Source: Nocardioides sp. WS12
GTDB taxonomy: Bacteria; Actinomycetota; Actinomycetes; Propionibacteriales; Nocardioidaceae
Direction of reading: 5' to 3'
Assembly (NCBI RefSeq): GCF_014108865.1
Contig: NZ_CP053928.1
Location: forward strand, 2,604,001-2,668,000
DNA length: 64,000 nt
The translations under genes and the position numbers were made by a program. Within the stretch, counting starts at the first letter, position 1, and every line of letters starts with the position of its first letter. Below, one piece after another: positions 58,333 to 64,000 of the stretch. Under the pieces are notes generated by a model that searched no databases, was not told where the DNA came from, and worked only from the letters and a program-made list of their open reading frames with translations.

Positions 58333-58937
58333 GTCGTATCGCGCGCATCGAGCGCCAGACGAGCGAGTCGAAGGTCGTCGTCGAGGTCAACCTCGACGGG
58401 TCCGGCCGCCACGACATCTCCACGGGCGTCGGCTTCTACGACCACATGCTCACTGCGTTCGCGCGGCACGCGCTGGTCGACCTCACGGTGCAGACCTCCG
58501 GCGACGTCCACATCGACGCCCACCACACGGTCGAGGACACGGCCATCGCCCTGGGTCAGGCCCTGCGCGAGGCGCTCGGCGACAAGGTCGGCATCCGTCG
58601 CTTCGGCGACGCCACCGTTCCGCTCGACGAGGCACTCGTGCACGCCGTCGTCGACGTCTCCGGTCGCCCGTACTGCGTGCACACCGGCGAGCCCGAGGGC
58701 CAGCAGTACGTCGCCCTCGGTGGCTCCGGGGTGTCGTACCTCGGGTCGCTGACCCAGCACGTCTTCGAGTCGATCGCCTTCCACGGCCACTTCGCCCTGC
58801 ACGTGCGAGTGCTCGCGGGCCGCGAGCCGCACCACATCGTGGAGACGCAGTTCAAGGCGTTCGCGCGTGCGTTCCGTGACGCCGTCGCGATCGACCCGCG
58901 GGAGACGGGCATTCCGTCGACCAAGGGCGCTCTGTGA
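58329..58937 (+). CDS. hisB: imidazoleglycerol-phosphate dehydratase
   Basis: A 202-residue monofunctional HisB (no histidinol phosphatase domain). Manganese-binding His/Glu motifs are [41 protein letters not shown] and the repeat [36 protein letters not shown]. The family-typical N-terminus is [11 protein letters not shown]. Overlaps hisC and hisH by 4 bases each (ATGA and GTGA). Confidence 0.97.
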   Translation: MSRIARIERQTSESKVVVEVNLDGSGRHDISTGVGFYDHMLTAFARHALVDLTVQTSGDVHIDAHHTVEDTAIALGQALREALGDKVGIRRFGDATVPLDEALVHAVVDVSGRPYCVHTGEPEGQQYVALGGSGVSYLGSLTQHVFESIAFHGHFALHVRVLAGREPHHIVETQFKAFARAFRDAVAIDPRETGIPSTKGAL

Positions 58938-59596
58938 CGCTGGGCAAACCGTCGGTCGTCGTCCTGGACTACGGGTCGGGCAACCTCCGTTCCGCTGTGC
59001 GCGCGATCGAGCGCGCCGGCGCGGAGGTCACCCTGACCGCCGACGTGGACGCGGCGCTCGCGGCCGACGGCCTGCTGGTGCCCGGAGTCGGGGCCTACGA
59101 GGCCTGCATGCGCGGGCTCCGGGCGATCCGGGGCGAACGGATCATCGGCCAGCGGCTGTCCGGCGGCCGACCGGTGCTGGGCATCTGTGTCGGCATGCAG
59201 ATCCTCTTCGCACGCGGCATCGAGCACGGTGTCGAGACCGAGGGCTGCGGTGAGTGGCCCGGTGTCGTCGAGCGGTTGCAGGCGCCGATCGTCCCGCACA
59301 TGGGCTGGAACACCGTCGACGTACCGGCAGAGTCACGATTGTTCGCCGGCGTCGAGGACGAGCGCTTCTACTTCGTGCACTCCTACGGCGTACGGGACTG
59401 GACCCTGGTCACCAACGACCGGACTCCCGAGAGCCACCAGCCGCGCGTGACCTGGGCCGAGCACGGCCCGGCCGGTGCCACTGATCGATTCGTTGCGGCC
59501 GTCGAGAACGGACCGCTGTGCGCGACGCAGTTCCACCCGGAGAAGTCGGGGGATGCGGGCGCACAACTACTGAGGAACTGGGTGGAATCACTGTGA
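58934..59596 (+). CDS. hisH: imidazole glycerol phosphate synthase, glutaminase subunit
   Basis: A 220-residue class I glutamine amidotransferase supplying ammonia to His[26 protein letters not shown] begins the protein. The nucleophile Cys is in [11 protein letters not shown] (near residue 85). The catalytic His-Glu are in [12 protein letters not shown] at the C-terminal end. [11 protein letters not shown] is the HisF-contact strand. GTG start; the stop overlaps priA (GTGA). Confidence 0.97.
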   Translation: MTLGKPSVVVLDYGSGNLRSAVRAIERAGAEVTLTADVDAALAADGLLVPGVGAYEACMRGLRAIRGERIIGQRLSGGRPVLGICVGMQILFARGIEHGVETEGCGEWPGVVERLQAPIVPHMGWNTVDVPAESRLFAGVEDERFYFVHSYGVRDWTLVTNDRTPESHQPRVTWAEHGPAGATDRFVAAVENGPLCATQFHPEKSGDAGAQLLRNWVESL

Positions 59597-60342
59597 GCGT
59601 GGCCAAGAGCAGGTACCTGGAAATGCTTCCCGCCGTCGACATCAAGGGCGGTCAGGCGGTCCAGTTGGTGCAGGGCATCGACGGTTCGGAGAAGGCCTTC
59701 GGTGACCCGATCCAGGCCGCATTGCGCTGGCAGGAAGCCGGCGCCGAGTGGATCCACCTCGTCGACCTCGACGCGGCGTTCGGTCACGGCAACAACCGCG
59801 CGCTCCAGGCCGAGATCGTCGGCAAGCTCGACATCAAGGTCGAGATGAGTGGTGGCATCCGCGACGACGAGTCGCTCGAGGCCGCGATGGCCACGGGCTG
59901 CCGTCGGGTCAACATCGGCACCGCCGCGCTGGAGCAGCCCGAGTGGTGCGCGAAGGCCATCGCGAAGTACGGCGACCGCGTGGCCATCGGTCTCGACGTC
60001 CGCGGCACCACGCTGGCCGCCCGCGGCTGGACGCAGGAGGGCGGAGACCTCTACGAGACGCTCGCCCGCCTCGACTCCGAGGGCTGTGCCCGTTACGTCG
60101 TCACCGACGTCAACAAGGACGGCATGCTCCAGGGGCCGAACCTCCAGTTGCTCAAGGATGTCTGTGCGGCGACCGACAAGCCGGTCGTTGCCTCCGGCGG
60201 TGTCACCACGCTCGAGGACATCGCGGCCCTGATGCAGTTGGTGCCGATCGGCGTCGAGGGCGCCATCGCAGGAACCGCGCTCTACACCGGCCAGTTCACC
60301 CTCGAGGACGCGCTCGCGCTGACCCGGGGTGGCCTCGTATGA
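59593..60342 (+). CDS. priA: bifunctional ProFAR isomerase / phosphoribosylanthranilate isomerase (PriA)
   Basis: A 249-residue (beta/alpha)8 barrel. [20 protein letters not shown] is the HisA start. [59 protein letters not shown], and [13 protein letters not shown] are PriA hallmarks. In actinobacteria PriA serves both histidine (HisA) and tryptophan (TrpF) synthesis. Dual function is inferred from the family; checking for a separate trpF in the genome would help. GTG start overlapping hisH; overlaps hisF at the end. Confidence 0.95.
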   Translation: MSVAKSRYLEMLPAVDIKGGQAVQLVQGIDGSEKAFGDPIQAALRWQEAGAEWIHLVDLDAAFGHGNNRALQAEIVGKLDIKVEMSGGIRDDESLEAAMATGCRRVNIGTAALEQPEWCAKAIAKYGDRVAIGLDVRGTTLAARGWTQEGGDLYETLARLDSEGCARYVVTDVNKDGMLQGPNLQLLKDVCAATDKPVVASGGVTTLEDIAALMQLVPIGVEGAIAGTALYTGQFTLEDALALTRGGLV

Positions 60343-61115
60343 CCTTGGCCGTCCGCGTGATCCCGTGCCTGGACGTGGACGCGGGTCGTGTGGTCAAGGG
60401 CGTGAACTTCCAGGAGTTGCGCGACGCCGGCGACCCCGTCGAGCTCGCCCGGTTGTACGACGCGGAGGGCGCCGACGAGTTGACCTTCCTCGACATCTCG
60501 GCATCCCACGAGGGTCGCGCCACGACGATGGAGATCGTCTCGGCGACCGCCGAGCAGGTCTTCATCCCGCTCACCGTCGGCGGGGGAGTCTCTTCCGTCG
60601 AGGACGTCGACCGGCTGCTGCGAGCGGGCGCTGACAAGATCGCCGTCAACACCGCCGCGATCCAGCGGCCGCAGTTGATCGAGGAGATCGCCCAGCGCTT
60701 CGGCAACCAGGTGCTGGTGCTCTCCGTCGACGCGCGCCGGGTCCTCTCCGGAGCCGACACCCGCACCGACTCGGGCTTCGAGGTCACCACGCACGGGGGC
60801 CGCAAGTCCGCCGGCCTGGACGCCATCGAGTGGGCCGTTCGCGCTGCCGAGTTGGGCGCGGGGGAGATCCTGCTCAACGCCATGGACGCCGACGGCACCA
60901 CCGACGGCTTCGACCTCGACCTGATCCGCCGCGTGCGCGCGGAGGTGTCGATCCCTGTCATCGCCTCGGGAGGTGCCGGCGCCGTCGAGCACTTCGCTCC
61001 CGCCGTCGAGGCCGGCGCCGACGCCGTACTTGCGGCAACCGTCTTCCACTTCGGCACCCTGCGCATCAGCGACGTCAAGGGCGCGCTCGCCGACGCGGGT
61101 GTACCCGTCCGCTGA
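60339..61115 (+). CDS. hisF: imidazole glycerol phosphate synthase, cyclase subunit
   Basis: A 258-residue (beta/alpha)8 barrel. The catalytic aspartate is in [19 protein letters not shown] (near residue 12), and the second in [41 protein letters not shown] and [15 protein letters not shown] are the phosphate-binding strands. Partner of HisH. Last recognisable histidine gene here; hisE, hisI and hisG are not in the window. Confidence 0.97.
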   Translation: MTLAVRVIPCLDVDAGRVVKGVNFQELRDAGDPVELARLYDAEGADELTFLDISASHEGRATTMEIVSATAEQVFIPLTVGGGVSSVEDVDRLLRAGADKIAVNTAAIQRPQLIEEIAQRFGNQVLVLSVDARRVLSGADTRTDSGFEVTTHGGRKSAGLDAIEWAVRAAELGAGEILLNAMDADGTTDGFDLDLIRRVRAEVSIPVIASGGAGAVEHFAPAVEAGADAVLAATVFHFGTLRISDVKGALADAGVPVR

Positions 61116-61132
61116 TCGGGCAAGGTCGAGCC

Positions 61133-61462
61133 ATGACCTACGAGACCTATCAGCCTTCCTCGGCACCGTCCCCTGCCGGTGCTGAACGGGGCCCTTGGCG
61201 CGTCGCCGTCGAGTACTCCAACCAGGGCCAGGCCAAGCCGTCCACGATCGTCCAGATCGGCAACACGGAGTTCGAGGATCACGCCTTCGCCCTCGCCACG
61301 GCCCAGCGGACGGCCTTCGAGTACAACCCGCCGGACCCGTGGTCACCGCAGGGCCGCAATGTCTTCCGTGACGGCCCCGACGGGTTCCTCGTGGTCATCG
61401 AGGGCGCAACCGCGACGTTCCACATGAGCGTGCGGCTCGTCGAGTACGTCGGCAAGGTCTAG
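61133..61462 (+). CDS. hypothetical protein downstream of hisF
   Basis: A 109-residue soluble protein with no signal peptide or membrane segment. A flexible Ser/Pro-rich N-terminus precedes a mixed alpha/beta region with AVEYSNQGQAKPSTIVQIGNTEFED and FRDGPDGFLVVIEGATATFHMSVRLVEYVGKV. ATG 17 bases after hisF, so co-transcription with the his operon is likely. No family recognised. Its 3' end overlaps a doubtful minus-strand ORF by 4 bases. Confidence 0.7.
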   Translation: MTYETYQPSSAPSPAGAERGPWRVAVEYSNQGQAKPSTIVQIGNTEFEDHAFALATAQRTAFEYNPPDPWSPQGRNVFRDGPDGFLVVIEGATATFHMSVRLVEYVGKV

Positions 61463-61689
61463 GACCTCGCGACGCTGAGGACCTCGGCCAGGTTCTCGAG
61501 GATGTGGACATGGGGGCCACTGCCTTCGGTCATCGTGACGACCAGTCGGTCGCCCCAGAGCATGGCGTCGTCCGGCCTCGTGAAGTGTTCCGTTGGCACC
61601 GCGACGATCCTGCTGAGCGTCGGTCGATCGCCTATTCGCAACCGCGAAGAGCTCTGCCTGTGGACAACGGAGGGTTGTCCACAGGCCAT
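61459..61689 (-). CDS. doubtful small ORF or gene remnant
   Basis: A 76-residue minus-strand ORF in the 350-base gap between the hisF-downstream gene and the DUF222 gene. The C-terminal half (IVAVPTEHFTRPDD, MLWGDRLVVTMTEG, HVHILENLAEVLSVA) looks protein-like. The N-terminal part overlaps the palindrome at 61656-61686, and no good ribosome site is seen. It may be the tail of a decayed gene. Low confidence. Confidence 0.3.
   Translation of the reverse strand: MACGQPSVVHRQSSSRLRIGDRPTLSRIVAVPTEHFTRPDDAMLWGDRLVVTMTEGSGPHVHILENLAEVLSVARS
61656..61686. repeat. perfect 13-bp inverted repeat containing two opposed DnaA-box-like sequences
   Basis: GCCTGTGGACAAC, a 5-base GGAGG loop, then GTTGTCCACAGGC. 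Each arm holds TTGTCCACA, the common actinobacterial DnaA box. There is no T-run, so it does not read as a normal terminator for either neighbour. It lies 127 bases upstream of the DUF222-HNH gene. Confidence 0.85.
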
Positions 61690-61783
61690 GTCGCGTGGGT
61701 GTCGGATGTCGGTCCGTCGAGGGAGAATGCGCAGCAGATTCGAGCGCTCGGCTGAGAGCAGAATCTGGCGATCTGCATTGAAA

Positions 61784-61799
61784 TAGAACTGGTGTTCGA
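61784..61799 (+). promoter_or_regulatory. LexA-like SOS box upstream of the DUF222-HNH gene
   Basis: TAGAACTGGTGTTCGA matches TCGAAC-N4-GTTCGA at 11 of 12 positions. It ends 13 bases before the ATG at 61813, just before a TAAAAT that could be a -10 at 61801-61806, so LexA would block transcription. Members of the same 13E12 family in M. tuberculosis are known LexA targets, as I recall. Confidence 0.7.
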
Positions 61800-61812
61800 G
61801 TAAAATGAGTCC

Positions 61813-63150
61813 ATGACATCTCGGGTCACGGAGCAGGAGATCAGGTCGTTCATCGACCGGCTCTCCGATGCGCGGGGCCCTGCGGATGCCCAGGGACAGA
61901 TCGATGTGATCGGTGCTCTCGAGGATCTGAAGTCGGCCGCGTGTGCGGTGCAGGCTGAGACGGCGGTGGCGTACGACGCGACGCGGCGTTCTGCGCAGGC
62001 GGCGGTGGGTGTGCCGGTGGCTCGGCGGGGTCGTGGGGTGGCGGCGGAGATCGCGTTGGCGCGCCGCGAGTCGCCCCACCGCGGGCAGGTGCTGCTGGGT
62101 CTGGCGAAGGTGCTGCATTCGGAGATGCCCCACACCCTCGCTCGTCTGCGTGACGGTGGTCTGAGTGAGTTCCGGGCCATGTTGATCGCCCGGGAGACCG
62201 CGTGTCTGGAGGTCGAGCACCGGATGTTCGTCGATGAGGAGATCTGCGCCGACCCCGCCGGGCTGGAAGGTGTGGGGACCCGGGAACTGATCGGTCGGGT
62301 CAAGCGCCTGGTCGCCGAGCTCGACCCCGCTGCCGTGGTCAAGCGTGCCCGTCAGGCTGAGGCTGATCGCAACGTCACCGTGCGCCCGGCGCCGGACACG
62401 ATGGCCTACCTCAGTGGACTGATGCCCGTCGCCCAGGCCGTCGCGGCCTACGCTTCGCTGCGCAAGGACGCCGAAGCAGCGCGTGCGGCGGGTGACCCGC
62501 GGTCACTGGGACAACTGATGTCGGACCTGTTGTTGGCTCGGGTCACCGGGGTGCCGGACACCGGCACCCCCGAGTCGGCGCCTGCGGTGCCGGTCACGGT
62601 GAACATCACGATGTCCGACGAGTCGCTGGCCGGTGGCCATGGCCCGGCCGAAGCCTCCGCGGACGGTGTCGCCGGTGAGGTGATCCCGGCCGAGGTCGCC
62701 CGGCACCTGATCGCCAGTGCGGCCGATGCAGAGGTGATCGCGTGGTTCCGGTGCCTGTACCGCAACCACCTGGGCCGGTTGGTCGCGATGAGCAGCAAGC
62801 AGCGTCTGCATTCGCGGGCGATGGGGGAGTTCCTGGCCATCCGGGGTGCCGGGATCTGCGCCTCGCCCTATTGCGATGCCCCGATCAGGCACAACGACCA
62901 CATCCACCCCGCCGATCACGGCGGTGCGACGTCGACGGACAACGGGCAGGGCCTGTGCGAGGCCTGCAACCACGCGAAACAGGCACCCGGGTGGCGACAA
63001 CACGTGGTCGGGCATCGACGGGATCGACAACAGGTCGAGACCATCACCCCGACCGGCCACCGCTACACCTCGACCGCCCCGGCACCACCCGGTTGGCGCG
63101 AACCCCGCTACGTCCAGGTCGGCCCCGGCCGCTACGGCCTCATTGCTTAG
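61813..63150 (+). CDS. DUF222/13E12-family HNH endonuclease-like protein
   Basis: A 445-residue protein of the 13E12/DUF222 repeat family. The N-terminal helical DUF222 domain (about 20-250) includes AAEIALARRESPHRGQVLLGLAKVLHSEMP. The C-terminal HNH nuclease motif (about 350-395) has CASPYCDAPIRHNDHIHPADHGGATSTDNGQGLCEACNHAKQ, with Cys pairs and the DHI/N/H catalytic residues intact. These genes are multicopy in many actinobacteria and may be selfish. An upstream SOS-like box suggests damage induction. Its end overlaps the convergent secreted-protein gene by 4 bases. Confidence 0.92.
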   Translation: MTSRVTEQEIRSFIDRLSDARGPADAQGQIDVIGALEDLKSAACAVQAETAVAYDATRRSAQAAVGVPVARRGRGVAAEIALARRESPHRGQVLLGLAKVLHSEMPHTLARLRDGGLSEFRAMLIARETACLEVEHRMFVDEEICADPAGLEGVGTRELIGRVKRLVAELDPAAVVKRARQAEADRNVTVRPAPDTMAYLSGLMPVAQAVAAYASLRKDAEAARAAGDPRSLGQLMSDLLLARVTGVPDTGTPESAPAVPVTVNITMSDESLAGGHGPAEASADGVAGEVIPAEVARHLIASAADAEVIAWFRCLYRNHLGRLVAMSSKQRLHSRAMGEFLAIRGAGICASPYCDAPIRHNDHIHPADHGGATSTDNGQGLCEACNHAKQAPGWRQHVVGHRRDRQQVETITPTGHRYTSTAPAPPGWREPRYVQVGPGRYGLIA

Positions 63151-63935
63151 TACCCGACGAGCTTGGGTGTCGCCTCGATGGCGCGCAGCGTCTCGGGCGT
63201 GCCCTGGACGGTGACGGTGCCGGCAATGTCCTGCCACGCGCCGTTGCCGACACGGAAGCGGCCGGAGTAGGTGGTGTCGAGACTGACGGCGTAGGTGCCG
63301 GTCCGCAGGTAGTTGTGGGTGATGGCGAGGGCCGGGTACGGCGCACCCGGGTCGGTTGTCTTGAGTGACTCCTGGTCGCCAAAGGTCCAGTGGTACTCGC
63401 TGGGAGTCGCCTCGATCGTGATCCGCTGTCCCAGCAGCGTGACGGAACGCGTCACAGGGGCAGTCCCCGTCGTGTAGAAGATCGTGTCGAAGTTGACGAG
63501 GGTCAGCCCGTTAGGCGGTTGGACGACCAGCGGGGAAGCGGGCCACTTGAGTCGGCGCATGGCCTCGAGGACCTGGCCGGGAGTAATGGCGCCGGCAGCG
63601 TTGGCCTCCGCCGCGCCGATACAGCGGCGACCAGACGGCTCGCCGTTGACGGTGACCTGGTAGAAGACGCCGGGCTTGCCCGCTTCCGTCGTGCACGTCA
63701 GGTTGCGCCCGCACACGGCACCTACTTTGACGGCGCACATCGGGTACAGGAACACCTTCGGCCCCTTGGTGCCAGCCACGGCGGGGAGAGCCGCGGCTCC
63801 GCCCTTGAAACACGTCTGTTTGACGTTCTTGAGGCTGACGGCCCCGTTGCATCCAGCTGCAGCGGGTGTTTGGAGCCCCAGAACAACGAAGGGCATCAAG
63901 GCGAAAGCCAGTGCGATGCGCACCGCGGGATTCAT
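63147..63935 (-). CDS. secreted protein with PKD-like domain
   Basis: A 262-residue exported protein. A signal peptide (about 1-27, RIALAFALMPFVVLGLQTPAAAG) is followed by a Cys-containing region (C at GCNGAV, QTCFKG, YPMCAV, VCGRNLTC). A C-terminal beta-rich part follows with YHWTFGDQESLKTTDPGAPYPALAITHNYLRTGTYAVSLDT, the PKD-like pattern W-x-F-G-D...H-x-Y. ATG 63935 has AAGG upstream; it overlaps the stop of the preceding gene (ATGA). Function unknown; probably part of an envelope operon that continues beyond the window. Confidence 0.78.
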   Translation of the reverse strand: MNPAVRIALAFALMPFVVLGLQTPAAAGCNGAVSLKNVKQTCFKGGAAALPAVAGTKGPKVFLYPMCAVKVGAVCGRNLTCTTEAGKPGVFYQVTVNGEPSGRRCIGAAEANAAGAITPGQVLEAMRRLKWPASPLVVQPPNGLTLVNFDTIFYTTGTAPVTRSVTLLGQRITIEATPSEYHWTFGDQESLKTTDPGAPYPALAITHNYLRTGTYAVSLDTTYSGRFRVGNGAWQDIAGTVTVQGTPETLRAIEATPKLVGY

Positions 63936-64000
63936 AGCGGTAGGCCTTCTGTTGCGCCAACGATCCACTTTCCGTCGACGTGCGCCAGATAGAGGCGGGA
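63932..64000 (-). CDS. C-terminal fragment of an unidentified protein (truncated by window edge)
   Basis: The reverse strand from base 64000 reads 22 codons (SRLYLAHVDGKWIVGATEGL, then P-L) to a TGA at 63932-63934, overlapping the ATG of the secreted PKD-like gene. The VDGKWIV pattern is common at the end of NTF2-like or lipoprotein domains, but too little is visible for a name. Confidence 0.55.
   Translation of the reverse strand, partial: SRLYLAHVDGKWIVGATEGLPL

Overview
This 64 kb window is a GC-rich stretch of an actinobacterial chromosome. GTG and TTG starts are common, genes are tightly packed, and ATGA/GTGA start-stop overlaps link many of them. The gene content (division and cell-wall cluster ending in sepF-yggT-divIVA, a PriA-type his operon, a PknL/Rv2175c locus, DUF3040 and DUF222 proteins) points to Propionibacteriales, most likely a Nocardioides-like member of Nocardioidaceae. 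That placement is inferred from gene content and style; no 16S gene is present. I saw no tRNA, rRNA, CRISPR array, prophage or transposase.

Region 1 (1-11.1 kb): a truncated NarL-type two-component operon with a flavin-reductase-like gene between kinase and regulator, a DUF1028 hydrolase, a phosphofructokinase with pyrophosphate-type active-site residues, an APC permease, class II DAHP synthase, threonine aldolase, a zinc-ribbon/glycan-binding membrane protein, an SRPBCC protein and an EamA exporter. Region 2 (11.1-20.4 kb): a PASTA Ser/Thr kinase (PknL type) divergent from an Rv2175c-type DNA-binding protein, a membrane-anchored barnase-type RNase with its barstar, an M48 protease, GGPP synthase, metF, a CrtI-like oxidoreductase and a YbaK deacylase. 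Together with aroG this resembles the M. tuberculosis Rv2172c-Rv2178c neighbourhood.

Region 3 (20.4-28.7 kb): a perfect actinobacterial LexA box controls an apparent operon of a HEPN protein, a methyltransferase and DinB polymerase. It is followed by a DUF3040 protein and the reverse-strand moxR-DUF58-transglutaminase operon. Region 4 (28.7-50.9 kb): the complete dcw cluster, mraZ-(small membrane protein)-rsmH-ftsL-ftsI-murE-murF-mraY-murD-ftsW-murG-murC-ftsQ-ftsZ-pgeF-yggS-sepF-yggT-divIVA, a strong terminator, then a lysine/alanine-repeat DksA-like protein, lspA, rluD and a GNAT. It makes lipid II precursors, flips and polymerises them at the septum, and places the division and polar-growth machinery.

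Region 5 (51-64 kb): dnaE1, hisD-hisC-hisB-hisH-priA-hisF as a translationally coupled operon, a small hypothetical, a DUF222-HNH protein with a near-perfect LexA box, and a secreted PKD-like protein.

The most notable signals are: opposed arrays of 10-bp-spaced GTGGAG repeats (MraZ-type boxes) between moxR and mraZ; the SOS-controlled HEPN-methyltransferase-dinB operon; a ~125-bp dispersed repeat found twice; an ftsW gene with no ATG/GTG/TTG start at the expected place; and a membrane-anchored barnase/barstar pair.
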